From Bacteroidota bacterium (lineage in GTDB: Bacteria > Bacteroidota > Ignavibacteria > Ignavibacteriales > Ignavibacteriaceae), in contig JAKAJV010000034.1 of the NCBI GenBank assembly GCA_021813585.1, positions 1 through 41,739 on the forward strand: a DNA stretch of 41,739 nucleotides, in the 5' to 3' direction. Position numbers and translations under genes: made by a program. How positions within the stretch are numbered: position 1 is the stretch's first letter; the number at the start of each line of letters is the position of its first letter. Positions 24,872 to 33,153 of the stretch are shown here, piece by piece. The notes under the pieces were generated by a model. It saw only the letters and a program-made list of their open reading frames with translations. It had not been told where the DNA came from and made no database searches.

Positions 24872-26481
24872 TAACTCTTCAAAAGTTTGAACAACTGCTC
24901 ATCATGCACGAAAGAGAAAACGTTGAATTTAAAGAAGCAAAGCAAAACTTCGATAAAGAAAAGCTAATTAAATATTGTGTTGCACTTTCAAATGAACTTG
25001 GCGGCACCCTGATTCTTGGTGTATCAGACAAGCTTCCTCGTCAAATAGTTGGCACTAACGTTTTTCAAAATTATTCCACACTTCAAAGAGATATTTTTGA
25101 GCAGCTTGGCTTTAGAATAGAATTTACGGAACTCCATAAAGAAGATAAAAGAATTCTTGCAATCGAAATACCTTCCCGCCCAATTGGTACACCGGTAGAA
25201 TACAAAGGTACATATTGGATGCGTATTGATGAATCAGTAGAGCCAATGTCTCAAGACCAGCTAAGAAAAATATTTGCAGAGGCACAGCCGGATTTTTCAT
25301 CTCAAGAATGTCCTAACGCATCATTAAATGATTTGTCGGATATTGCAGTGTCAATGTTTCGTTCTTTGTGGTCAAAAAAATCCGGCAACCAGCAAATTCT
25401 AACCTGCTCATTAGAACAATTGTTAATTGATTCTGAACTCTTAGTAGACGGAAAGCTGAATTATGCCGCACTAATTCTTCTTGGCAAAAGAGAATCTATT
25501 GGTAAATATATCGCTAATGCAGAAATCATCTTTGAATACCGCAGCATCGACACCTCAATTGAATCCCAGCAGCGAAAAGATTTTCGCGAAGGCTTTCTTG
25601 GTGTCCAAGATAAAATTCACGACCTCATTAACCTTCGCAACGATGTCCATCATATTCAAGAAGGATTATTTATAAGAGATATTCCATATTTTAACGAAGA
25701 AGTTGTACGTGAAGCTTTACTAAACGCTGTTTGCCACCGCGATTATCAGATTAACGGTTCGGTGTTTATTAAGCAATATCCAAAGCAGCTTATTATAGAA
25801 AACCCCGGCGGGTTTCCTTACGGCATTACACCGGAAAATATTATTTACAAGCATAGTCCACGCAATCGCCGTATTGCTGAAGTATTTCAGAAATGCGGCT
25901 TGGTAGAACGTTCCGGTCAAGGCGCAGACAAAATTTTCCGTAAGACTATTGAAGAAAGTAAGCCTTTGCCGGATTATTCCAAGTCAGATGCTTACTCCGT
26001 TGTGCTTCGCCTTCAAAGTGAAATTCAAGATGTACAGTTCCTGCAGTTCTTTGATAAAATTATTAACGAAAAACAAATTTCCTTTTTAATTGATGATTTG
26101 CTTCTTTTGGAACAGCTTCGTCAAGGCTTGCAGCCTTCTCCTCAGTTCCAGAATAATTTACACCGGTTAGTTGAAAATGGAGTAGTTGAAGTCTATAGCC
26201 GTGGTCGCGGCACAAAATATATTCTCACAAAAAAGTATTACAGCTATGCAAATCAGAAAGGAATTTATACAAGAAGAAGAGGTTTGGAAAATGTGGAAAA
26301 AAAGGAATTGATTCTAAAACATCTCCGTAACCATCAAAAAGGCAATATGGCTGAATTCCATCAGATTTTTCCAAACCTTACAAGGTATCAAATTCATACT
26401 CTGCTAAAGTCTTTAAAGAAAGAAGGTCAAATAAAATATATCGGTCCTCCTAAAAATGGTTATTGGATACTTACAGTTTGA
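24868..26481 (+). CDS. AlbA_2/Schlafen-domain putative ATP-binding regulator embedded in the hsd operon
   Basis: 537 residues of the COG2865 kind. The N-terminal AlbA_2 (Schlafen-like) domain covers about 10-120: ENVEFKEAKQNFDKEKLIKYCVALSNELGGTLILGVSD. A GHKL-ATPase-like C-terminal part follows, VREALLNAVCHRDYQ and IENPGGFPYGITPENI, with RNRRIAEVFQKCGLVERSGQGADKI. The last 100 residues look like one or two winged helices (KELILKHLRNHQKGNMAEFHQIFPNLTRYQIHTLLKSLKKEGQIKY). Such proteins sit next to type I systems frequently, but their role there is not established; transcription control or an extra defence activity are possible. It overlaps hsdS by ATGA and stands before a gap with repeated operators. 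Confidence 0.85.
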   Translation: MITLQKFEQLLIMHERENVEFKEAKQNFDKEKLIKYCVALSNELGGTLILGVSDKLPRQIVGTNVFQNYSTLQRDIFEQLGFRIEFTELHKEDKRILAIEIPSRPIGTPVEYKGTYWMRIDESVEPMSQDQLRKIFAEAQPDFSSQECPNASLNDLSDIAVSMFRSLWSKKSGNQQILTCSLEQLLIDSELLVDGKLNYAALILLGKRESIGKYIANAEIIFEYRSIDTSIESQQRKDFREGFLGVQDKIHDLINLRNDVHHIQEGLFIRDIPYFNEEVVREALLNAVCHRDYQINGSVFIKQYPKQLIIENPGGFPYGITPENIIYKHSPRNRRIAEVFQKCGLVERSGQGADKIFRKTIEESKPLPDYSKSDAYSVVLRLQSEIQDVQFLQFFDKIINEKQISFLIDDLLLLEQLRQGLQPSPQFQNNLHRLVENGVVEVYSRGRGTKYILTKKYYSYANQKGIYTRRRGLENVEKKELILKHLRNHQKGNMAEFHQIFPNLTRYQIHTLLKSLKKEGQIKYIGPPKNGYWILTV

Positions 26482-26483
26482 TT

Positions 26484-26616
26484 TTTATGTGTCAATAAAA
26501 AATTTATTCGCATAAATGACACATAAATTTGACAAATAATTTCCAAAGCTTATTGATTTATAATAACTTATAAAAAGTTATAATAATTTATTTGACACAT
26601 AAAGTTGACACATAAA
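26484..26616. promoter_or_regulatory. Operator-like array of TGACACATAAA upstream of hsdR
   Basis: The 11-mer TGACACATAAA occurs three times on the plus strand (26517-26527, 26593-26603, 26606-26616) and once inverted (26484-26494). The last two are 13 bp apart and end 14 bp before the hsdR ATG. The spacer contains an AT-rich inverted repeat (ATAACTT/AAGTTAT). Exact repetition in a 148-bp gap implies a protein-binding array. Confidence 0.65.
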
Positions 26617-26629
26617 CACACAATATCTA

Positions 26630-29600
26630 ATGAGTAAAATATCTGAGAAACTTGCAGTGGAAGATCCAATTTGTAACTGGCTAAATCAAATAGGCTGGAA
26701 CTATCAATCTCCGGAACAATTAAAAGATTACCAGCGCCCTTTATCAAATCCTATCATTGATGATATTCTCCTTGATAAAATTCAGTCTATCAATAGCATT
26801 TCAAAAGATGACGCTAAGCGTGCGTTCGATATTCTTACTAAGAATTTAAATAATCCTAATCCGCTCGAAGGCAACGAAAACTTTCTTGAGCGTCTTGTAA
26901 ACGGCTCTACTATTAGAATTGATAATCAAGACAAAGATATTCTTTATATCGACTTTGATAATATTTGGAATAATGATTTTATAGTTACCCGGCAATATTG
27001 GGTTCAAGGCTATAAAATTGTTAAGACTGACATTGTCTGTCTTGTAAATGGCATTCCAATTATTCCTATTGAAGCAAAGCAAAGTGCACATAAAGGCGTT
27101 AACTGGCTTGAAGGTGTGCGCCAATTTTCTACTTATTCTATTCGCTCAACCAAGCTTTTTCAATGCCACGCCTTTGGCGCTGCATGTAACGGTCATCTAA
27201 TGAAGTTTGGTATTCCCGGTTCTTCAGCTTCTTACTTTTACGAATGGAAAGCTTCTTCTGTTGATTTAACCGCAGAAAATCCCCTCCTTTCACCTGTTCA
27301 AACCATCTGCAAGATTAAAGAAATCGATGGTCAGCCTTTTATCGATATTGACCCGGATTTTGAAAAGATGAAGCTTGGTATTGTTAGCCTGTTTCAGCCT
27401 GCAAGAATTCTTGACATACTCAAAAACTTTATTGTTTTTGAACGGACAGAAGAAGGCGTTGTTAAAAAAGTTGCACGTTATCAGCAGCTTCGTACTGCAA
27501 ATAAAATTGTCAAACGTGTAGCCGAAACTGATTTGAAAACCGGCATCGTTTGGCATACGCAAGGTTCCGGTAAAAGTCTAACCATGCTTTATACGGCATA
27601 CAAATTACGAAACCACGAAAAGCTTAAAGACCCTACTGTTTATATTGTAATCGACAGAAAAGACCTGGTAACTCAACTCGGAGGAACTTTTGAAGATTGC
27701 GATTTTCCAAATACCTCAAAGCTTTCAACAATTGCTCAGCTTCGCTCCAAAATAAAAGATAAGCCCTCGGAAGTAATTATTACTACCATTCAAAAATTTG
27801 ATGAGCTTGGCAATGATATAGATACAAGAGAAAATGTAATTGTGCTCATCGATGAAGCTCATCGTACTCAATACGGTGATTACCATAGCGAATTAATGCG
27901 GGTGCTACCTAATGCACGCCGCTTTGCTTTTACCGGTACACCTGTACCCAAAACTACTATTGTTTTTAAAGATTATTTAGATAAATATGGTATTAAAGAA
28001 TCAATTGATGACGGCGCTACAAAGCCTGTAAAATATACGTTCGGTCCTCAAAAATGGTTTCTGGATAAAGATAAATTAAAAGAAGGTTGGGAAAACATAA
28101 CTTCAGAACTTACCGAAGAACAAAAGGGAATTGTTGAAAGGAAAACCCAAGCATGGAAAGTCTTTCTTAAGCATGATGAAAGAATAAAAGCCCTTGCAAA
28201 AGATATTGCCGATGATTTCAGAAGTACAGTTGAGCCAAATGGTTTCAAAGCTCAAGTAGTTGCCTGCGATAAAGAAGCCTGTGTTTTATACTATAACGAG
28301 CTAATTAATTATTTCGATCCATCCGAAATTGCTATTGTTTTTTCTCAAAGCAATTATGATGATGAAGAACATTATCAGTTTTATAAAGACCATTATTTAT
28401 CTGACGGTGACTTAAAGAAGCTGATTAAAAAATTTAAACGCCGTATTACGGAAGAGGAAAAAAGAAACGGAAACAATCTTAAAATATTTATCGTCTGCAA
28501 CATGCTTTTGACCGGCTTTGATGCACCAATTGAACAAACTATGTATCTTGATAGTCCATTGCGCGACCATAATCTTTTACAAGCCATTGCAAGAACAAAC
28601 AGACCTTATGAAGATAAAGAAACCGGAATATCTAAAGAACTTGGAAGAGTAGTTGACTATATTGGTGTATTCCAGAACTATAATGAAGCTCTTAATTATG
28701 ATCCCGAAGATATAGGCGAATTTGAGGATGTCGAAAAGCTTGTTGAACAATTCCCTGGAAAGTTAGATTTAGCTTTTCTACCTTTTGCAGATATCAAATT
28801 AGAAGATAGCTACGAATGCAGCCGTTCAATTGTTCGCCGTCTTTCTAAAATAGATCAATCAGATTTCCAGCAAAAATTTTACGAAGTTATAAATCTATAT
28901 GAAGCGATTTCGCCGCATCCGAAATTATTGGATTATAAAGAAAAGTACCGTTGGCTTCTTACTATCTATGAAATTTATCTCGAAGAATTCGTTCGCTTGG
29001 ATTTTGACGCCGAATTCTATGCAGCCAAAACCCGTAAGCTGATAGAAGAAAATTCTCGTCTGCTTGATTTTAGAGGTCATCTTCCTGAAATTACTATTGA
29101 TTCAAAATATCTTGAACGCCTACAAAGGTTAAATTTAGAGCCTTCAGATAAAGCAGAAAAAATTATACGCGATATAGAAATTGTTATTAAGAATAATGAA
29201 TATAATAGCCCCGTTTATTACGAGTTTCAAGAAAAGCTTGACCAGTTGATTCGTCAGAAAGAATCCAAGTCAAAAGAGATTGAACAAATAATTTTAGAAC
29301 TCGAAAAGCTATTTACCGAAGTGGAAAACGTAGCCGACTTGCCGAAGCAAATTGGACTTGATGATAAGGGAACATTTGATATTTACACTGAAATTAAAAA
29401 TGTAATAAAAGATGACTCGTTGCAAAATCTTATTAAAGATTTTTCAAAAGGCTTAGTAGATAACATCAAAAAGAAAATTTATAATGGCTGGCAAGACAAT
29501 GATAATGAAATTTTTAGATTGAAAAGTGATATAAAATTATTCTCGCAATTTGATGAATATGACAGCCTTAAAATTTACGCGAACGACGAGCTTATCGAAA

Positions 29601-29641
29601 GAATATTAAACCGATTAATTCAAAACTATCGTATTGATTAG
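26630..29641 (+). CDS. hsdR: Type I restriction enzyme translocase/endonuclease subunit
   Basis: 1003 residues. The N-terminal nuclease domain has a PD-(D/E)xK signature (TDIVCLVNGIPIIPIEAKQ, Asp134, Glu148, Lys150). The SF2 translocase follows: Walker A TQGSGKS (310-316), DEAH box LIDEAHRTQ (408-411) and TGTP (435-438), then a helicase C domain with TGFDAPIEQTMYLD and QAIARTNRPY. The C-terminus is helical, for HsdM/HsdS contact. It cuts unmethylated DNA after ATP-driven translocation. All key residues are intact, so restriction is probably active. The start is set by ATG 14 bases behind the operator-like repeats; the following peptidase gene starts 3 bases after the stop. Confidence 0.95.
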   Translation: MSKISEKLAVEDPICNWLNQIGWNYQSPEQLKDYQRPLSNPIIDDILLDKIQSINSISKDDAKRAFDILTKNLNNPNPLEGNENFLERLVNGSTIRIDNQDKDILYIDFDNIWNNDFIVTRQYWVQGYKIVKTDIVCLVNGIPIIPIEAKQSAHKGVNWLEGVRQFSTYSIRSTKLFQCHAFGAACNGHLMKFGIPGSSASYFYEWKASSVDLTAENPLLSPVQTICKIKEIDGQPFIDIDPDFEKMKLGIVSLFQPARILDILKNFIVFERTEEGVVKKVARYQQLRTANKIVKRVAETDLKTGIVWHTQGSGKSLTMLYTAYKLRNHEKLKDPTVYIVIDRKDLVTQLGGTFEDCDFPNTSKLSTIAQLRSKIKDKPSEVIITTIQKFDELGNDIDTRENVIVLIDEAHRTQYGDYHSELMRVLPNARRFAFTGTPVPKTTIVFKDYLDKYGIKESIDDGATKPVKYTFGPQKWFLDKDKLKEGWENITSELTEEQKGIVERKTQAWKVFLKHDERIKALAKDIADDFRSTVEPNGFKAQVVACDKEACVLYYNELINYFDPSEIAIVFSQSNYDDEEHYQFYKDHYLSDGDLKKLIKKFKRRITEEEKRNGNNLKIFIVCNMLLTGFDAPIEQTMYLDSPLRDHNLLQAIARTNRPYEDKETGISKELGRVVDYIGVFQNYNEALNYDPEDIGEFEDVEKLVEQFPGKLDLAFLPFADIKLEDSYECSRSIVRRLSKIDQSDFQQKFYEVINLYEAISPHPKLLDYKEKYRWLLTIYEIYLEEFVRLDFDAEFYAAKTRKLIEENSRLLDFRGHLPEITIDSKYLERLQRLNLEPSDKAEKIIRDIEIVIKNNEYNSPVYYEFQEKLDQLIRQKESKSKEIEQIILELEKLFTEVENVADLPKQIGLDDKGTFDIYTEIKNVIKDDSLQNLIKDFSKGLVDNIKKKIYNGWQDNDNEIFRLKSDIKLFSQFDEYDSLKIYANDELIERILNRLIQNYRID

Positions 29642-29643
29642 GA

Positions 29644-30300
29644 ATGTTTCCCTCAAACTATAAAATAATTTATAAAGAAGTTAAACACTTACGTATAAAA
29701 GTATCGGAGGATAACAAAGTAAGGGTCATTGCACCTTTATCATATAACAAAGGGAAAATTTATTCAATTATAAAAAGCAGAGAAAATTGGATTAACAATA
29801 AATTAAATTATTTTACCAATAGAAAAATCTCCAGCGAAACTCAGCCCAAGTTTTTAATATTAAATGAAAATTTTATTGTTAAAACTAATCCTGAACTAAG
29901 TAGAAGATTCTTTGTAGATATAAACAAAAAAATCATATATCTAAATTCAAATATTTCAAAATCTCTTTTTTTTAAAAATCTGGTTATTGAATTTGCAAGA
30001 GAATATTTAAGAGAGCGAATAAACCAACTTTCAGTAAAACATAAAATTAATTATAGCCGTATTTTCATACGCAATTCATATACAAAGTGGGGTAATTGTT
30101 CAAAACAAAAAAATATATCGCTTAATTGGCGCCTGATATACTCCCCGGAATACGTTATTGATTATGTCATCCTTCATGAACTGCTGCATACAAGAATAAT
30201 GAATCATTCAAAACTTTTTTGGCTAAGACTGTCAGCACTAATTCCTGATATAAAAAAATCAACAGATTGGCTATCTAAAAATGGCTATAGTTTATTTTGA
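29644..30300 (+). CDS. YgjP-like (SprT/DUF45-type) metallopeptidase-domain protein
   Basis: 218 residues with the HExxH zinc motif in VIDYVILHELLHTRIMNHSKLFW; a second histidine follows 9 residues later (NHSKLFW), giving the HEXXH-x(n)-H pattern of the YgjP/DUF45 family. The preceding RNSYTKWGNCSKQKNISLNWRLIYSP is the typical W-G-C-S signature. Family members are predicted zinc peptidases; genes of this group lie behind many type I restriction operons with unknown function. It begins 2 bases after hsdR, so it is co-translated. Confidence 0.88.
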   Translation: MFPSNYKIIYKEVKHLRIKVSEDNKVRVIAPLSYNKGKIYSIIKSRENWINNKLNYFTNRKISSETQPKFLILNENFIVKTNPELSRRFFVDINKKIIYLNSNISKSLFFKNLVIEFAREYLRERINQLSVKHKINYSRIFIRNSYTKWGNCSKQKNISLNWRLIYSPEYVIDYVILHELLHTRIMNHSKLFWLRLSALIPDIKKSTDWLSKNGYSLF

Positions 30301-30369
30301 TTTACATCAGTTTTTTTAATTTGTTTGTGCTTATATTTGCAATACAAATAGGTCATAAATATTTTTCCC

Positions 30370-30981
30370 ATGAATCCATTAGAACTTTCATATTACATAA
30401 TCAATAATTACAGTGATCTTTCGCCTGACGGAATAACTCCGCTTAAACTTCAAAAATTACTGTATTATGTTTATGTTTGGGGGATCGTCTCTCATAATAA
30501 AGTTCTTGATGCAGAATTTTTAAAATGGAATTTGGGCCCCGTTAATATTGATGTTTATTATCATTTCAAAAGCTTTGGCAAAGATCAAATCAATCCGGAT
30601 AGTTACCCAAAGGTGAAGATATCTGCATCGGACAAAAAGTTCATTGAGTTTGTTGTTTCAAATTATATTAAGTACAGCGCTATTACTCTTTCTGCAATGA
30701 CTCATAAAGACTTGCCCTGGAAAAATGCACCGCAAAATTCTACCATAGATGAAAAAGATATAAAAACTTTTTATAATAAATTAAACTTCGCTAAGAATTT
30801 CCCTCTAGGTAAATCAAAGTTTTTTTATCCGGTCGAGACCGATTTACATTATTCTTATGTTCTGGATATGCCCTCAAATATTGGGGAAAAAACTTTCTAT
30901 TTTAATTCCTATAAAGAATACTTGCAATTAGAAAAACAAAGCCAGAAAGCATTTGAAAAAGAAATCAAAGAATGGCTCTAA
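30370..30981 (+). CDS. Panacea/SocA-like (DUF4065) antitoxin
   Basis: 203 residues. LELSYYIINNYSDLSPDGITPLKLQKLLYYVYVWGIVSHNKVLDAEFLKWNLGPVNIDVY is the diagnostic N-terminal part of the Panacea (DUF4065, SocA) domain, including TPLKLQKLLYY and the W-x-GPV turn. Panacea proteins act as antitoxins for many unrelated toxins, including Fic enzymes. The C-terminal 60 residues (KNFPLGKSKFFYPVETDLHYS...) are outside the core and may be the toxin-binding part. The frame overlaps the start of the Fic gene by 29 bp. Confidence 0.88.
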   Translation: MNPLELSYYIINNYSDLSPDGITPLKLQKLLYYVYVWGIVSHNKVLDAEFLKWNLGPVNIDVYYHFKSFGKDQINPDSYPKVKISASDKKFIEFVVSNYIKYSAITLSAMTHKDLPWKNAPQNSTIDEKDIKTFYNKLNFAKNFPLGKSKFFYPVETDLHYSYVLDMPSNIGEKTFYFNSYKEYLQLEKQSQKAFEKEIKEWL

Positions 30982-31714
30982 TAATAATTCTGAATTATCC
31001 TACCTTACGGAATTAATCAATGACTTCCCGCTCCGCAAAAAAATTTCTCCAATTAAAGCCGAAAAATTATTAATAACCCGTTACCTTCAGCTTGAGAAAA
31101 ACATCCCTGCTCTCATAAGACTAATTGACGATCCTGAACTAAGCAAAAATATTTCTATCCTTGATATTAATTATCCCGATACTGTAGATTTTTCCCCAAA
31201 ACATTTTTATTTCTTAATGTATTTTTTTCATAGCTATTTGTTTTCTAAAATTCTTAACAATGCCGGTCAATTTAGAAAATCATCAGACCCAAACGGTGGC
31301 AAAATAGGTTTCGGCGGTTCTGATTACAGAATAATCGGAAAATTTAAATATTCTGGTTCACCATGTAATATAATTGAAAATGACCTTAAGGGTTGTTTTT
31401 CCTTACTAATAAAAAACCCAGTAGATCCTCTTTCTAACTCAGTTGAATTCTATAGGCGATTCGTTAAAATTCACCCCTACTATGATGGTAACGGTAGAAT
31501 CGGCAGACTTATAATTAGCATTTACAATTTATACCACGGCAATTATATCAAATGGGGTGAAATTGAATCTGGTGGAAATAAAACAGAATTTATTAAAAGA
31601 CTGAACGAATGCCACAAACGTGAAGGTCAGCCAATCTATAATAAATATTTCAGTTACCTTTTATCATTCTTTCGTAAATTTATGCTTAAGATGTCAGATA
31701 TTACAGAACAATAA
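30953..31714 (+). CDS. Fic-family AMPylase-type toxin (TTG or internal start)
   Basis: 253 residues. The Fic active-site motif HPYYDGNGRIGR (about 174-185) has the catalytic His, acidic residue, GNGR loop and second Arg, with Tyr for the usual Phe. Fic proteins transfer AMP or other nucleotide parts to target hydroxyls. The frame has no ATG before the domain; TTG at 30953, inside the end of the Panacea gene, is the best start and gives translational coupling. No N-terminal or C-terminal inhibitory (S/T)xxxE(G/N) helix is evident, so control probably depends on the Panacea partner. Confidence 0.85.
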   Translation: MKKKSKNGSNNNSELSYLTELINDFPLRKKISPIKAEKLLITRYLQLEKNIPALIRLIDDPELSKNISILDINYPDTVDFSPKHFYFLMYFFHSYLFSKILNNAGQFRKSSDPNGGKIGFGGSDYRIIGKFKYSGSPCNIIENDLKGCFSLLIKNPVDPLSNSVEFYRRFVKIHPYYDGNGRIGRLIISIYNLYHGNYIKWGEIESGGNKTEFIKRLNECHKREGQPIYNKYFSYLLSFFRKFMLKMSDITEQ

Positions 31715-31760
31715 AACATTTATCATTTTTACTTTACATGAGTTGAACTCACCTCACCTG

Positions 31761-31811
31761 CCCCGCCAAATTATTTTTTTATATGATTTAATTATTGAAT
31801 ATTTGGCGGGG
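31761..31811. repeat. Hairpin with 11-bp stem and 29-base loop
   Basis: CCCCGCCAAAT (31761-31771) pairs perfectly with ATTTGGCGGGG (31801-31811). It starts 46 bases after the Fic stop. Stem length and loop length equal those of the first hairpin at 19124-19174. Confidence 0.7.
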
Positions 31812-31831
31812 TCTTTACATTGTCAGCCAGA

Positions 31832-31920
31832 TTTACATAAGGCACATTATAGTACAGAGTAATCATCTTTACCTTTCCTTTTCTTTTTGTCGACTGTCCT
31901 ATAATGTGGGCTTATGTAAA
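31832..31920. repeat. Long imperfect hairpin, about 26-bp stem
   Basis: Bases 31832-31857 (starting TTTACATAAG) pair with 31894-31920 (ending CTTATGTAAA) with one bulge and one mismatch; the loop is about 36 pyrimidine-rich bases. The stem contains no U-tract end, so a structured RNA or recombination site is more likely than a terminator. Confidence 0.7.
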
Positions 31921-31946
31921 CTCGGCACGAAACCTTGTCAGTTCAT

Positions 31947-32112
31947 CATCGCTCCACTACGGCGGCTCATACTTCGACACGCCTTCGTTCCGCTTTTATT
32001 GGCATAGCCGCATCAGTTAATCCTGATATTTATCTTTCTGTCGATTTATTTTCATTAAAACATCGCTTCATTACGGCGGCTCGTTCCTCGACACGCCTCC
32101 ATTCCGCTTATA
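31947..32112. repeat. Pair of 52-bp direct repeats
   Basis: Copies at 31947-31998 and 32061-32112 match at 44 of 52 positions by my count, both holding CATCGCT, TACGGCGGCTC and CGACACGCCT. They lie in a 525-bp stretch without a supported gene between the Fic and nuclease genes; the reading frames there are repeat-derived. Confidence 0.65.
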
Positions 32113-32239
32113 TTTGCAGAGCACTCATCGCTGCTTTTCCTTTTCATCTTATTTTTTACCTTTTCATAAAACAAGAACAAACAAACCACAAACATCAATC
32201 GTTGAATAGTTCCATCTTACTTTTTATTTTAGTTCCTAT

Positions 32240-32755
32240 ATGAAGCACTTAACATTAAAAATATTTTTTATCATTCTAATCTTACTTTTATTCTTAGCTG
32301 TTGATATATATCCGCAATGGAATAATTTATATTTCCCATACGGTTATTCTGTAAAAGCTAAAGTAGCCCGTGTAATTGATGGTGATACATTCGTACTTTC
32401 AGATTCCCAGCATGTTAGGTTACTTGGAATAAATTGCCCTGAAGTAGCTCGGTTAAACAAACCCGCAGAACCATATTCATCAGAAGCTACTTTAAAAACA
32501 AAATCCTTAATCGAAAACAAAATTGTAAAACTTACATTCGATGGAAATTCTCATGATAATTTTGGAAGGATTCTTGCCTATGTATGGCTTTCAGATATTA
32601 ACGGCAAAGATTCAATTTTCGTTCAAGCAGAATTACTTAAACAAGGCTTATCGCGTATAAGTCATTATCCAAAAGGCAAAAGATATTACGATTTATTTTA
32701 TAACCTCAGAAGAACCGCTATCAGGAAAAAAATTGGCATTTGGAAGAATGATTGA
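32240..32755 (+). CDS. Secreted thermonuclease (SNase family)
   Basis: 171 residues. A hydrophobic N-terminus (LKIFFIILILLLFLAVDIYPQ) acts as signal peptide or membrane anchor. The SNase fold follows: VARVIDGDTFVL (Asp47, Asp49 area), HVRLLGINCPEVA (Arg60, Glu68) and DNFGRILAYVW (Arg110), corresponding to the Arg-Glu-Arg active site of staphylococcal nuclease. It would degrade DNA or RNA outside the cytoplasm with calcium. On a mobile element, such enzymes are found in plasmids and ICEs as nutritional or DNA-entry factors. The ribosome site is not obvious, and the next gene overlaps its stop. Confidence 0.88.
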   Translation: MKHLTLKIFFIILILLLFLAVDIYPQWNNLYFPYGYSVKAKVARVIDGDTFVLSDSQHVRLLGINCPEVARLNKPAEPYSSEATLKTKSLIENKIVKLTFDGNSHDNFGRILAYVWLSDINGKDSIFVQAELLKQGLSRISHYPKGKRYYDLFYNLRRTAIRKKIGIWKND

Positions 32756-33008
32756 ATTTAAAACTGAAATAATTGACGTATTATCTTCTTCCCAGTTCCA
32801 TCAGCTTAAGGAATTAGGTTTCATAGATGAAATTGCATTGCGCAATTTCATTATAAAAACAGAATACAAGAAGCTTCGTGAAGTCTATCCACAGATTGAA
32901 TCTATTTTCTTGTTGTCGGAAAAGTACCGCCTATCTTTTGATACAGTAAATTCAATCCTTTTTAGAAAGCGTTGTGAAAGGGAAGTATTTTTACCTTCAT
33001 TTAATTGA
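32748..33008 (+). CDS. Small putative helix-turn-helix protein
   Basis: 86 residues from ATG 32748 (a TTG at 32733 adds five). The sequence FHQLKELGFIDEIALRNFIIKTEYKKLREVYPQIESIFLLSEKYRLSFDTVNSILFRKR is all-helical and ends in an HTH-like unit (LSEKYRLSFDTVNSILFRK). I recall similar short proteins in mobile regions but no named family. It overlaps the end of the nuclease gene by 8 bp, so the two are co-translated. A DNA-binding role is inferred from the helical pattern only. Confidence 0.6.
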   Translation: MIEFKTEIIDVLSSSQFHQLKELGFIDEIALRNFIIKTEYKKLREVYPQIESIFLLSEKYRLSFDTVNSILFRKRCEREVFLPSFN

Positions 33009-33110
33009 TGCCTTCCAAGTCTCTAACAAGTCTCTGCCAAGTCTTATTCACCTCATGTATTCTTTAAGTTACTGTTTATTTGTTACAGTGACATGATATT
33101 ACCTAAGCTA

Positions 33111-33135
33111 TATTTTTGTTTTAACATTTTATAAT
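33111..33135 (+). promoter_or_regulatory. Possible promoter boxes before the DUF6266-like gene
   Basis: TATTTTTG (33111-33118) fits TAnnTTTG and lies 36 bases before the ATG; an alternative sigma70-like TATAAT stands at 33130-33135 but leaves almost no leader before the GGAG ribosome site at 33142. No matching upstream box is clear. Confidence 0.3.
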
Positions 33136-33153
33136 AAAATTGGAGTATTAATT

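Noticed and set aside
31935-32243. 102-codon ORF and an overlapping 70-codon ORF between the Fic and nuclease genes
   Set aside because: The sequence consists of the two 52-bp repeats translated; no ribosome site and no protein-like pattern.
33009-33153. CRISPR-like repeat from AAGTCTC units before the DUF6266-like gene
   Set aside because: Only two to three 7-base units with irregular spacing; no array and no cas genes anywhere in the window.
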